DNA from: Sorangium cellulosum
Lineage (GTDB): Bacteria > Myxococcota_A > Polyangia > Polyangiales > Polyangiaceae
Reading direction: 5' to 3'
NCBI RefSeq assembly: GCF_002950945.1
Contig: NZ_CP012673.1
Coordinates: forward strand, 8,074,501-8,138,500
Length of the DNA stretch: 64,000 bases
Shown: in pieces, positions 17,324-25,847 of the stretch
Position numbering within the stretch: the stretch's first letter is position 1
Layout of the letters: every line of letters begins with the position of its first letter
Program-made: the position numbers and the translations under genes
Notes under the pieces: model-generated
Seen by the model: only the letters and a program-made list of their open reading frames with translations
Databases searched by the model: none
Told to the model about the DNA's origin: nothing

Positions 17324-17731
17324 TCACGCTCCCCTCACCTCCTGCACGTACGCCTCCCAGGACCGGATCGATCGGGACTTGTCGTAATGGGTGCTCGCCA
17401 GGACCAGGACGACGGTATTGGGCGCAAAATCGAGCAACCGGATGAAGAGCATGGACACGATGTGGACCCCTCGCGTGGGGGAATCGAGCGCGAACCGCCG
17501 GCTCTCCGCGCCGTCCGAGAGCTCGAGGACGAAGCGCCCCGAGAGCGCGACGATGACCTGCTGCGTGTCGCGGTGGGCGTGCCCTCCCCGGTCCTGGCGC
17601 ACGTCGTACAGGTAATACGCCCGCTTGATCTCGAAGGGGATGTCCTTCATCCCCTCGACGAAGGTCAGCGCCCCGCGCTCGTCCACCACGGAGCGAAAAT
17701 CGATCCAGCGCACGATATCGAGCCGACTCAT
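17324..17731 (-). CDS. FdtA/QdtA-type dTDP-4-keto-6-deoxyhexose 3,4-ketoisomerase
   Basis: 135-residue cupin of the WxcM/FdtA/QdtA type. It contains RGALTFVEG, IPFEIKRAYYLYDV and GGHAHRDTQQVIVALSGRF, where the two His residues of HAH are the catalytic pair. These enzymes move the keto group of dTDP-4-keto-6-deoxyglucose from C4 to C3. In most pathways an aminotransferase follows, but here the neighbour is a Gfo/Idh reductase and no aminotransferase is present in the window. The gene starts downstream of the strong terminator that follows rmlA, so it may be transcribed separately. Confidence 0.82.
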   Translation of the reverse strand: MSRLDIVRWIDFRSVVDERGALTFVEGMKDIPFEIKRAYYLYDVRQDRGGHAHRDTQQVIVALSGRFVLELSDGAESRRFALDSPTRGVHIVSMLFIRLLDFAPNTVVLVLASTHYDKSRSIRSWEAYVQEVRGA

Positions 17732-17856
17732 CTTCCACGCTCACTTTCGCGCTCCTCCCGCAGAAGGCCGCGGCATGCCTCGCCAGAGCTCCCGTCCGCC
17801 GGCAAGCGCCGCCAGGGGCTAGAACACCGATCACGTTGATCGAGCGAGAAATAAAC

Positions 17857-17910
17857 CGCCAAGGACGCCAAGATATTATCTTCTTCTTGGCGTTCTTGGC
17901 GTCCTTGGCG
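17857..17910 (-). terminator. Strong intrinsic terminator after rmlBA
   Basis: A perfect 17-base inverted repeat (arms 17857-17873 and 17894-17910, left arm CGCCAAGGACGCCAAGA) with a 20-base loop. Read on the minus strand the hairpin is followed at once by a T-rich run (TTTATTT), the layout of a rho-independent terminator. It lies about 55 bases past the rmlA stop codon. The arms are built from repeated CTTGGCG words, also repeated just outside the hairpin. Confidence 0.7.
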
Positions 17911-17963
17911 CCTTGGCGTTCGAACTTCTGCTCATTTCATGCTGGTTCAACCCGTTTGCCCTT

Positions 17964-18842
17964 CTAACGACGCGCGGTGGTGTCCCTCAGCACGTTGCGC
18001 AGGTAATCCGTGTACTCGCCCGGCAGCTCCTCCGCGAGCGCGGCCAGCGCGTCGCCGTCGATGAAGCCCATGCGGTACGCGACCTCCTCGGGGCAGGCGA
18101 TCATCAGCCCCTGGCGCAGCTCGACGGTCTGCACGAAGTTCGACGCCTGGAGCAGCGACTCGTGTGTTCCCGCGTCGAGCCACGCGGTGCCCCGCCCGAG
18201 CATCTCGATCCTGAGCTCCCCGCGCGCGAGGTACACGCGGTTGAGATCGGTGATCTCGTACTCGCCGCGGGCGGAGGGCTCGAGGGAAGCCGCGATGTCG
18301 CACACCTTGCCGTCGTAGAAGTACATCCCCGGAACGGCGAAATGGCTGCGCGGCTCGCGCGGCTTCTCCTCCAGGCTGATCACGCGGCCCGACGCGTCCA
18401 GCTCGACGATCCCGTGCCGGTGCGGATCGCTCACCGGGTACGCGAAGGCGACCGCGCCCACCTCCAGCTTGGCCGCGCGGCGGAGCGTCTCCGGGAGCCC
18501 GGTGCCATAGAAGATGTTGTCCCCGAGCACGAGCGCGACCGGCTGGCCGCCCACGAACGCGCGGCCGATGAGGAACGCCTCGGCCAGCCCGCGCGGCTCC
18601 GCCTGCTCGGCATAGGAGAGTTCGAGGCCCCACTGCCGACCGTCGCCGAGGAGCCGCTGGTAGAGCGGCAGATCCTCCGGCGTGCTGATCACGAGGATCT
18701 CCCGGATGCCGGCGAGCATCAGGATCGAGAGCGGGTAATAGACCATCGGCTTGTTGTAGACCGGCAAGAGCTGCTTGCTCACGCCCCGGGTCACCGGGTG
18801 GAGGCGCGTGCCGCGGCCGCCGGCGAGGATGATTCCCTTCAC
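17964..18842 (-). CDS. rmlA: Glucose-1-phosphate thymidylyltransferase
   Basis: 292-residue RmlA (RfbA) enzyme, making dTDP-glucose from glucose-1-phosphate and dTTP. The N-terminus carries the nucleotidyltransferase signature [16 protein letters not shown] and [17 protein letters not shown]; further on are [17 protein letters not shown] and [13 protein letters not shown]. Length and motifs match the short RmlA class. The GTG start overlaps the rmlB stop codon, so rmlB and rmlA form a coupled operon that ends at the terminator at 17857-17910. It supplies the first step of deoxysugar formation for the adjacent glycosyltransferase. Confidence 0.95.
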   Translation of the reverse strand: MKGIILAGGRGTRLHPVTRGVSKQLLPVYNKPMVYYPLSILMLAGIREILVISTPEDLPLYQRLLGDGRQWGLELSYAEQAEPRGLAEAFLIGRAFVGGQPVALVLGDNIFYGTGLPETLRRAAKLEVGAVAFAYPVSDPHRHGIVELDASGRVISLEEKPREPRSHFAVPGMYFYDGKVCDIAASLEPSARGEYEITDLNRVYLARGELRIEMLGRGTAWLDAGTHESLLQASNFVQTVELRQGLMIACPEEVAYRMGFIDGDALAALAEELPGEYTDYLRNVLRDTTARR

Positions 18843-19918
18843 TTGTCCGCTCCTCGCTTCGTGTAGTTCTGCTCGATCCAGCCGTGGTAATCGTCGCGCC
18901 GCCCGATCGCGGACAGCCACTCCGGGTTCGCGAGGTACCACTCGATGGTCTCTCGCAGCCCCTCGTCCAGGGAGAAGCGCGGCCGCCAGCCGAGCTCGCG
19001 CTCGATCTTCCGGAAATCGACGGCATACCGTCGATCGTGCCCGGGCCGGTCGGGGACGAACCGGAGGAGCTTGCTGTACGGCCGGTAGGGCGACTCGGGG
19101 AAACGCTGGTCGAGGTACGCGCAGATCTGCTGGACGATCTCGAGGTTGGTCGGCTGATTGCCGCCGCCTACATTGTAGCTCTCCCCGGGGCGGCCGCGCT
19201 CGATGACGCGCAGGATGGCCTCGCAGCTGTCGATGACATAGAGCCAGTCGCGCACCTGGGCGCCGTCGCCGTAGACCGGCAGCGGCTTGCCCGTCAGCGC
19301 GTTCAGGATCATGAGCGGGATGAGCTTCTCGGGGAACTGCCGCGGGCCGTAGTTGTTGGAGCAGTTCGTGATCGTCGCCGGCAGGCCGTAGGTATGGACA
19401 TAGGCGCCGACCAGGTGATCGCTCCCCGCCTTCGACGCGGCGTAGGGCGAGTTCGGCGAGTACGGCGTGCCCTCGTGGAACGCGGCGTCGCCCGGCCCCA
19501 GGGACCCGAACACCTCGTCGGTGGAGATGTGATGGAAGCGCTTGCCCTCCAGGGCGTCGCCGCGGCCGAGCCACGCGGCGCGCGCGGCCTCCAGGAGGCG
19601 CAACGTGCCGACGACGTTCGTCTCGATGAACGCCTCCGGCCCCGCGATCGACCGATCGACGTGGGACTCGGCGGCGAAATGCACGATGGTGTCGATCCGC
19701 CGCTCGGACAAGAGGCGCTCGACGAGCTGCCTGTCACGAATGTCGCCGTGCACGAGGGCGTGCCGGTCCTCGGGCAGCCCGCTCAAGCTCCCGCGGCTCC
19801 CGGCATAGGTCAACGCGTCGAGGTTGACCACCTGCACCCCGGGCCGCTCCGCCAGCACGTATCGAATGAAGTTCGAGCCGATGAAGCCCGCGCCGCCCGT
19901 AACGAGGATGTTCTTCAT
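18839..19918 (-). CDS. rmlB: dTDP-glucose 4,6-dehydratase
   Basis: 359-residue RmlB (RfbB), an extended short-chain dehydrogenase that turns dTDP-glucose into dTDP-4-keto-6-deoxyglucose. The ATG start gives the canonical NAD-binding N-terminus [18 protein letters not shown]. The catalytic STDEVFG and [12 protein letters not shown] (Tyr-x-x-x-Lys) motifs and [15 protein letters not shown] are all present. It is the first gene of the leftward rmlBA operon, transcribed away from the AT-dehydratase gene. rmlC and rmlD are absent nearby, so the final sugar here is probably not L-rhamnose. Confidence 0.96.
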   Translation of the reverse strand: MKNILVTGGAGFIGSNFIRYVLAERPGVQVVNLDALTYAGSRGSLSGLPEDRHALVHGDIRDRQLVERLLSERRIDTIVHFAAESHVDRSIAGPEAFIETNVVGTLRLLEAARAAWLGRGDALEGKRFHHISTDEVFGSLGPGDAAFHEGTPYSPNSPYAASKAGSDHLVGAYVHTYGLPATITNCSNNYGPRQFPEKLIPLMILNALTGKPLPVYGDGAQVRDWLYVIDSCEAILRVIERGRPGESYNVGGGNQPTNLEIVQQICAYLDQRFPESPYRPYSKLLRFVPDRPGHDRRYAVDFRKIERELGWRPRFSLDEGLRETIEWYLANPEWLSAIGRRDDYHGWIEQNYTKRGADK

Positions 19919-20422
19919 GTGTGCACCTGGCGCGCGCGAGCGCGCTCCACGACGGCCAGCGTCCAGCGAGGCCAACGACGCCAACGAGGGCCCGCACCGC
20001 CCTGCCACAGACGAGCCGTGCCGGCGCTGCGGTCGGGCGTACGGATTCTGGTTCGAATGCAGGGTCTGTCAACCGATATCGCATCCGGCCGACGTCCGGC
20101 GCTCGCGGCGATCTTGGCGTACCCAGCGCCTACCCGAGATCTCGTCGTACACCGGTATGAAGCTCTGCCCAAGGTACTGTAAAGTAGTGTTAAGATTCAG
20201 CCAGGTTTCGTCGCGCCGTATCGATTGAAAAATACAATTATTTTCGATAGTTACACACGAACAAAGCGAGGGCCACACGAGGTGGTCCATGACGAGGGCC
20301 GATCGTCGAGATCGCTTCTCGCCTTGCATGGTGATCGTTTTCGGGGAGACTCCGCGCGCAGTGGCCCTGGGTGCTCTTTCCGCGGGTCAGGCACGTCGAG
20401 GCAAGGGAGCCAGTTGACACGA
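19919..20422. promoter_or_regulatory. Divergent regulatory region between rmlB and the AT-dehydratase gene
   Basis: About 500 bases without a convincing gene between two outward-facing transcription units. The stretch 20160-20260 is unusually AT-rich for this DNA and contains TACAAT (20233-20238), a good -10 candidate, and TTGAAA (20225-20230), a possible -35, but no pair with ideal spacing can be fixed. It probably holds promoters for both the sugar operon and the polyketide-side genes, allowing shared control. The reading frame of the rightward gene is open through part of it, with no ribosome site. Confidence 0.45.
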
Positions 20423-23392
20423 ATGGCGTCCAGCGCAGAGGAGCCGCAGGCCCATGCCGGCGACACGCCGTCGGAGGCGCGCGGCGCGGAGGTCGCGAGC
20501 GTCGATGACGCACGCTCGGCCGCGGCGGCGCGCGACGCGGCCGAGCTGTTCCTCCTGTCGTCCGAGGACCGCGCCGGCTTGACACGCGCGATCGACGAGC
20601 TCCTCTCTCGCGCGGAGGCGGATCCCTCGATTCCCCTGCACCGGCTCGCGCGCGAGCGCGCGCGCGCGCCGTCCTGGCGCGCCGGCCATCGCCTCGCGGT
20701 GATCGCGGCCGATCGCCGCGATCTCGCGAGCAAGCTCCGGCGCGCCAGGACGACGCTCGCGCGCGCGGAGCAGGCGCGCCTCCGGGTGCGGAGCGGAATC
20801 TATTATGGGAGCGGCGCGCCGTCGGGGCAGACCGCGCTCCTCTTCCCCGGGCAAGGCTCCCAGTACGAGGGAATGCTGGAGCAGCTTTACCGCCACGTCC
20901 CTTCGTCCCGCGCGTGGTTCGACGCCCTCGACGCGTCGTACACGAGCGCGGGGGCGGCGCCGCCGAGCGAGCTCGCGTTTCCGCGCGGTCCGGCGGCGAG
21001 CGAGGACGAGCGGCTCGCCCGGGAGCGCCAGCTCGTCGACATGGTGCGCGGGGCGCAGGTGGGTCTGATCGCCAGCCTGGCTTCCCACGAGATGCTCCTC
21101 GCGCTCGGCGTGCGCGCCGACGTCATGGTGGGGAACAGCAACGGCGAGCACGCCGCGCTCATCGCCGCCGGCGCGATCCAGGTGCCGAGCCGGCGCGCGC
21201 TCTGCGACGTCATCGCGCACATCGGCCTGAGCGGCCGGGCCTTGCCGGCGCCGCCGACCCCCGAGCGCATGGTCGCGCTCAACGCCTTCGACCGCGGCCA
21301 GCTCGACGTGCTGCTCGAGCGCCACGACGGCCAGCTGTTCATCGCGATGGACAACTGCCCGAGCCAGGTCGTGATCGCGGGGACCCAGCCGGCGGTGGAG
21401 GCGGCCGTGGACGAGCTGGGCCGCGCCGGGGCCGTCTGCATCCGGATGCCGTTCGAGCGCGCCTACCACACGCCGCTGTTCGGCGCGTGGCAGCGGGCGC
21501 TGCGCGTCCATTACGATCGCTTCGTCACCGGCGTGGCCCACACGCCGGTGCGCTGCTGCGCCACGGGCCGCCCCGCGCCGGAGGAGCCGTCTCTGGCCCT
21601 GGATCTGCTGGCCGCGCAGTGGTCCTCCCCGGTGCGGTTTCGCCAGATGATCGAGGCGCTGCACGACGACGGGGTGCGGACGTTCATCGAGGCCGGCCCG
21701 AACAACCGGCTCACGGCGTTCGTGGAGGACACCCTGCGCGGGAAGCCGCACCTGGCCGTCGCAGCCTCGTCCCAGCACCGCAGCGATACCCAGCAGCTGA
21801 AGCACCTCGTCGGCGAGCTGTACGCCCACGGCCTCGCCGTCCGCGTCGAGCCGCTCGATCGGCTGTGCGACGCGGCGCTGCGAGGCGTGCTCGCGCCGGC
21901 CGAGGCGGAGCTCCCCGCAACGGAAGGCGCACAGGGCCCCGGCGCGGCGCATCGCGGCCAGGCCGCGCCGGAGGAGGCGGCCCCAGGGCCGGCGCGGCGC
22001 GCGCGGTCGATCCGCGCGCTGCACGACGCGCTGGTGGCGGAGGCCGGGGAGAGCGAGGCGCGTGTCTTCGCGATGGTCCAGCGCCTGACACGGGCCGCGG
22101 GCGCCCCCCCGCCGCCGCGAGCGACGGCGCGCCCGCTCGGCCCCGCGTCGCCGGCGGCAGCGCCGGCGGATTGCCCTCTGCTCGGTGACGTCGTGCGGGC
22201 GGACCGCCGCGCGCTGCACGCCGAGCGCCGCTTCGACTGGCGGCGCGACCCGTTCGTGCTCGATCACAGCCTCGGGCCGCTCTCGGCCGGGCGCCTTCCG
22301 GGCGGGCCGCACCTGCCCGTGCTTCCGTTCACGCTCAGCCTGGAGATCGTCGCCGAGGCCGCGTGGCGGCTGACCGGCGCGCGGCCCGTCTCCTTCTCGG
22401 ACCTGCGCGCGCGGCGATGGCTGGCGCTCGACCGAGGAAAACTCACGGTGGCGATCCACGCGGAGCGCCTGCCCGAGGAAGGACGCGAGGCGCAGGTCCG
22501 GGTGACGCTTCACGAGGTCGACGGCCCGCGGCGATACCTCGCGTTCGAGGGCACGGCGCACGTCTCCGCCGCTCCCGCGCACGCCGCGCTCCCGGCGCTG
22601 CTGACCGACCCCGGCGCGCCGCCGCCCCGCGTGTGGTCGGCGCAGCGCTTCTATGCGGGCTTCGCCTTCCACGGGCCGTCGTTCCGCGGGATCGAGCGCG
22701 TCGTCGCCGTCGGGGAGCACAGCATCGAGGCCGATCTGACGATCACCGCGCTGCCCGAGCTCGATCCCCTGCACCTCCAGGTCGACCCGGCGCTCCTCGA
22801 CTGCACGGGTCAGCTGGTCGCCTTCTGGCTGCTCGAGCGGGGTGAGCGCCGGTTCGGGGTGTTTCCCTTCGAGGCCCGGCGCGTCGTCTGGCACCGGCGC
22901 GCCTCGCCGCCGGGCGGGCGCGTGCGATGCCGCGGCCACGTCCGCCTCGATCCCTCGGGCACCACGGAGGCGACGTTCGAGATGGTCGACGGAAGCGGGG
23001 CGCCGGTCGCCCGCGTCGAGGGCCTCCAGCAGCGGTTCGTGCGTTTCCCCGAGACGATCCATCACCTGCTGTTCGGCGGCGGCCCCCCGGAGGGCGGCGC
23101 TCCGAGGGGGGTGCTCGGGAACGGGGACGGGCGGGCCGGCGGCGTCGAGACCACCGACCGGTCCTTCCTGCACGCGAGCTGGGGTATCTGGGCGCGGGCG
23201 CTCGCGCACGTGGTGCTCGGCGAGCGCGAGCTCGACGACTGGTACCGTCTGGGCGACGGCGATCGCCGCGTCGACAGCCTGCTGGCCAGCGTGGCCGCAC
23301 GGGACACCCGCTTGCGACGGGCACGGCGGTTCGCCGGGCGCCCGGTTCATGAAGACCCCGCGCGAGGGGTGGAAGCAAAGGAGCCAGGATGA
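20423..23392 (+). CDS. PfaB-like acyltransferase / hot-dog dehydratase protein
   Basis: 989 residues in two blocks. The N-terminal half is a malonyl/acyl-transferase domain beginning LLFPGQGSQY near residue 139, with the nucleophile Ser239 in GNSNGEHAAL; the usual GHSxG His is Asn here, and the later catalytic His is in AYHTPLF. The C-terminal half (about 585-900) is a PKS-type double hot-dog dehydratase with His615 in LDHSLG and Asp793/Gln797 in LLDCTGQ. Such AT-DH proteins pair with PUFA-synthase-like PKSs, matching the large PKS at 25848-33164, which lacks a dehydratase. ATG at 20423 is chosen; a TTG nine bases earlier has a nearer GGGAG. The stop overlaps the ACP start. Confidence 0.8.
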   Translation: MASSAEEPQAHAGDTPSEARGAEVASVDDARSAAAARDAAELFLLSSEDRAGLTRAIDELLSRAEADPSIPLHRLARERARAPSWRAGHRLAVIAADRRDLASKLRRARTTLARAEQARLRVRSGIYYGSGAPSGQTALLFPGQGSQYEGMLEQLYRHVPSSRAWFDALDASYTSAGAAPPSELAFPRGPAASEDERLARERQLVDMVRGAQVGLIASLASHEMLLALGVRADVMVGNSNGEHAALIAAGAIQVPSRRALCDVIAHIGLSGRALPAPPTPERMVALNAFDRGQLDVLLERHDGQLFIAMDNCPSQVVIAGTQPAVEAAVDELGRAGAVCIRMPFERAYHTPLFGAWQRALRVHYDRFVTGVAHTPVRCCATGRPAPEEPSLALDLLAAQWSSPVRFRQMIEALHDDGVRTFIEAGPNNRLTAFVEDTLRGKPHLAVAASSQHRSDTQQLKHLVGELYAHGLAVRVEPLDRLCDAALRGVLAPAEAELPATEGAQGPGAAHRGQAAPEEAAPGPARRARSIRALHDALVAEAGESEARVFAMVQRLTRAAGAPPPPRATARPLGPASPAAAPADCPLLGDVVRADRRALHAERRFDWRRDPFVLDHSLGPLSAGRLPGGPHLPVLPFTLSLEIVAEAAWRLTGARPVSFSDLRARRWLALDRGKLTVAIHAERLPEEGREAQVRVTLHEVDGPRRYLAFEGTAHVSAAPAHAALPALLTDPGAPPPRVWSAQRFYAGFAFHGPSFRGIERVVAVGEHSIEADLTITALPELDPLHLQVDPALLDCTGQLVAFWLLERGERRFGVFPFEARRVVWHRRASPPGGRVRCRGHVRLDPSGTTEATFEMVDGSGAPVARVEGLQQRFVRFPETIHHLLFGGGPPEGGAPRGVLGNGDGRAGGVETTDRSFLHASWGIWARALAHVVLGERELDDWYRLGDGDRRVDSLLASVAARDTRLRRARRFAGRPVHEDPARGVEAKEPG

Positions 23393-23679
23393 AGGTGCGT
23401 ACGAAGGCAGACGTGTGGCGTTGCGTGCTCGAGACGGTCGAGGAGCTCATGGAGGACCTCGATCAGGAGCCCGGCGAGCTCACCCCGGATCTCACGCTGA
23501 TGGGCGATCTGGGGATCAAGTCGATGGACGTGATCCACCTGATCCTCCTGCTCAAGGATCGCATCGGCCGGTCGCTCACCTACAAGGATGTATTCGGAGA
23601 GGAGCAGCAGCCCCCGGGCGACCTGTCCCTCGCGCAGCTCTCGGACCTCGTGTGCAGGGGGCTGCGCATCACGGCGTAG
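23389..23679 (+). CDS. Acyl carrier protein
   Basis: 96-residue stand-alone carrier protein. Ser45 in DLGIKSMDVIHL is the expected 4'-phosphopantetheine attachment site; helix II and III residues around it (LILLLKDRIG, YKDVFGE) are typical of ACPs. The ATG overlaps the stop of the AT-dehydratase gene (ATGA) with a GGAG-containing ribosome site just before, so both are made together. It likely carries acyl intermediates for that protein or passes a chain from the large PKS, which also has its own internal ACP. No phosphopantetheinyl transferase gene is in the window. Confidence 0.88.
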   Translation: MKVRTKADVWRCVLETVEELMEDLDQEPGELTPDLTLMGDLGIKSMDVIHLILLLKDRIGRSLTYKDVFGEEQQPPGDLSLAQLSDLVCRGLRITA

Positions 23680-23808
23680 CCCGCCGGACGACCCGACACC
23701 CCCGCTCGAGCCACCGTCCTCCCGGAGAGGGCGGCGGGCCGAGCCGCGACGCCCCGCCGGAGCCGGTCGGGAGAGGGCCTCTCGAAGAAGAGCGCAAGGA
23801 GAATTTCG

Positions 23809-25089
23809 ATGCATTATACGGTAGTCGCGAGCGGTTCACGCGGAGACGTCCAGCCGCTCGTCGCGCTCGCGGCCGGCATCAAGGCCGCCGGGCACGAGGT
23901 GCGGTTCGCCACGCAGGTGGACTTCGAGCCGTTCGTCCGCAAATGTGGTCTGGAGTATTTCCAGCTCGGCGGCAGCGCGGAGGATTTCTATTCCAGCCGG
24001 CTCGCCGTCGCCTTGCGCGAGCAGTCCGGCCACGCGGGAGAATTCAGCAAGTTCCTCAGTGAAAATTTGCACTCGTATGTCGTCAACCACCTGCGCGACT
24101 GCTGGAACGCGGTCCAGGGCACCGACGTGTTCCTGTGCTGGCCGTGGCTGCAGGTCGGCCCGTCGATCGCCGAGAAGCTGGGCATTCCCTACGTCGTCGT
24201 CAGCCCGAACCCGGTGCCCCATATCCCGACCTGGGGTTTCCCGAACCCCTTCCACGCGCCGGTATGGAAGCTGGGCCCGCTCTACAACCGCCTGACCTGG
24301 CTGCTCGCCGAGCCGGTGTCGCGCACGGGCTCGGATCAGATCAACCGGTGGCGGAAGGAAGAGCTCGGTCTGCCGCCGAGGCACTGGCGGGACGAGCTGC
24401 GGACGATCCGGTGCACGCCGCACCTGTTCGGGTACAGCCCCACGGTGCTGCCGAAGCCGCGAGACTGGGCGGAATGGATGCACGTCACGGGCTACTGGAT
24501 CTTCGACGAGGGGAAAGACTACGAGCCTCCCGCGGAGCTGACGGAGTTCCTCGCGGCGGGCGCCCCTCCGGTGGCCATCGGCTTCGGCAGCATCGTCGGG
24601 CGCAACCCGAAGCAGCTGACGCGGGAGGTCGTCGCCGCGCTGGAGCGCGCCGGGCAGCGCGGCATCCTGATCGCCGGGTGGGGCGGGCTCAGGGACATCA
24701 AGCTCCCGGAGACGATCCTGAAGGTGAAGACGGTGCCTTACGACTGGCTCCTCCCGCGCGTGGCGGCGATGGTGCACCACGGCGGCTCCGGCTCGTCGGC
24801 GGCCGCGATGCGCGCGGGGATCCCGTCGATGGCGGTGCCGTTCGGGTACGATCAGCCGCTCTGGGGGCAGCGGATCGCCGACCTCGGCGTGGGCGTCGAG
24901 CCGCTGCCGATCAAGAAGCTCACGGCGGACAGCCTCGCCCGGGCCATTTCACGGCTCGCGCGCGACGGGGCGATGCGCGAGCGGGCGCAGCGGCTCGGGG
25001 AGAAGCTCCGCGCCGAGGACGGCGTCGGGCGCGCCGTGGCGGCGCTGGAGCAGACGGTCGCCAAGGCGCGACGGAGCGCGGCGGCCTAG
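23809..25089 (+). CDS. UGT/sterol-glucosyltransferase-type glycosyltransferase
   Basis: 426-residue GT1-superfamily glycosyltransferase with GT-B fold. The N-terminal GSRGDVQPLVALAAGIKAAGHEV segment is diagnostic of the sterol/macrolide glucosyltransferase group. The C-terminal donor site has VHHGGSGSSAAAMRAGIPSMAVPFGYDQPLWG, in place of the HCGxGT signature. AAGGAG lies seven bases before the ATG. It follows the ACP gene by about 130 bases on the same strand. With the dTDP-deoxysugar genes opposite, it most likely transfers a deoxyhexose to a lipid or polyketide acceptor; that acceptor is not shown by the sequence. Confidence 0.87.
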   Translation: MHYTVVASGSRGDVQPLVALAAGIKAAGHEVRFATQVDFEPFVRKCGLEYFQLGGSAEDFYSSRLAVALREQSGHAGEFSKFLSENLHSYVVNHLRDCWNAVQGTDVFLCWPWLQVGPSIAEKLGIPYVVVSPNPVPHIPTWGFPNPFHAPVWKLGPLYNRLTWLLAEPVSRTGSDQINRWRKEELGLPPRHWRDELRTIRCTPHLFGYSPTVLPKPRDWAEWMHVTGYWIFDEGKDYEPPAELTEFLAAGAPPVAIGFGSIVGRNPKQLTREVVAALERAGQRGILIAGWGGLRDIKLPETILKVKTVPYDWLLPRVAAMVHHGGSGSSAAAMRAGIPSMAVPFGYDQPLWGQRIADLGVGVEPLPIKKLTADSLARAISRLARDGAMRERAQRLGEKLRAEDGVGRAVAALEQTVAKARRSAAA

Positions 25090-25211
25090 GAACGGTCGCC
25101 GAAGAGGTCGGCAAAAAAAGATCGAGGGGCGCGTAGGGCGGGCCGGGGTGGGCGCGTCCTAGGAGTAGAAGCCAGCAAGAACGGGCTGGCCCTTGAAGGA
25201 GCACGACCTCG

Positions 25212-25754
25212 ATGACCTCCCCCCTCTCCTCGAACAAAACCCAGAGCGCGATCCGTCGCTTCGTCCTCGGCAGCTTCCTCTCGGCGGCTGTGCTCGCGGG
25301 CAGCGGCGCGGCCTACGCAGCGAGCAGCGCGGGCGGGACGGCGGACACGCCGGCGCCGCGCCACGACAAGGGCGCCCGGCGCGAGATCCGCCCCATGGAC
25401 CCGGCCAGCCGCATCAAGCACCTGGACAAGAACGGCGACGGCAAGCTGGCCGTCGCCGAGCTTCCGGAGAAGGCGCAGAAGCGGCTGGGCAACGCCGATA
25501 CGAACAAGGACGGCTTCCTGTCGGCGGACGAGCTGAAGGCGCGCGCCGAGCAGCACAAGAAGACACGGGAAGCGCGGCAGAAGGCGCGCTTCGCCCGGAA
25601 AGACAAGAACGGCGACGGCTTCCTCACCAGGGACGAGGTGGGCGACAAGCGCTGGGAACGGGTGAAGGCGGCCGACGGGAACCGCGACAACAAGCTGAGC
25701 GCCGACGAGCTGCGCACGGCGCACGCCGCGCGCAAGCAGAAGGCGGCGCGGTAA
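25212..25754 (+). CDS. Exported EF-hand calcium-binding protein
   Basis: 180 residues with a Sec signal peptide (RRFVLGSFLSAAVLAGSGAAYA) and four EF-hand-like loops: DKNGDGKLAVAE, DTNKDGFLSADE, DKNGDGFLTRDE and DGNRDNKLSADE. The mature protein is highly charged and helical. EF-hand repeats bind calcium; export suggests a periplasmic or extracellular calcium buffer or sensor. It converges on the large PKS gene with about 90 bases between stops, and there is no sign it belongs to the biosynthetic set beyond closeness. GAAGGAG lies about 12 bases before the ATG. Confidence 0.82.
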   Translation: MTSPLSSNKTQSAIRRFVLGSFLSAAVLAGSGAAYAASSAGGTADTPAPRHDKGARREIRPMDPASRIKHLDKNGDGKLAVAELPEKAQKRLGNADTNKDGFLSADELKARAEQHKKTREARQKARFARKDKNGDGFLTRDEVGDKRWERVKAADGNRDNKLSADELRTAHAARKQKAAR

Positions 25755-25847
25755 CCCCGCGGCGGACGCGCGCCGGCGCGGGGCGCGCATGGGCGCCGCG
25801 CGGATACCGATGTGCCCCCGGCGGCGCTGCGACCGCCGGGTCGGGCG

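Noticed and set aside
20225-20422. Upstream extension of the AT-dehydratase gene to 20225
   Set aside because: The added 66 residues lie in AT-rich regulatory DNA, have no ribosome site and show no similarity to AT proteins.
25098-25119. GCCGA/TCGGC hairpin followed by A7 after the glycosyltransferase gene
   Set aside because: For a terminator of the rightward gene a T-run would be needed after the stem; A residues follow instead, and on the other strand the T-run precedes the stem.
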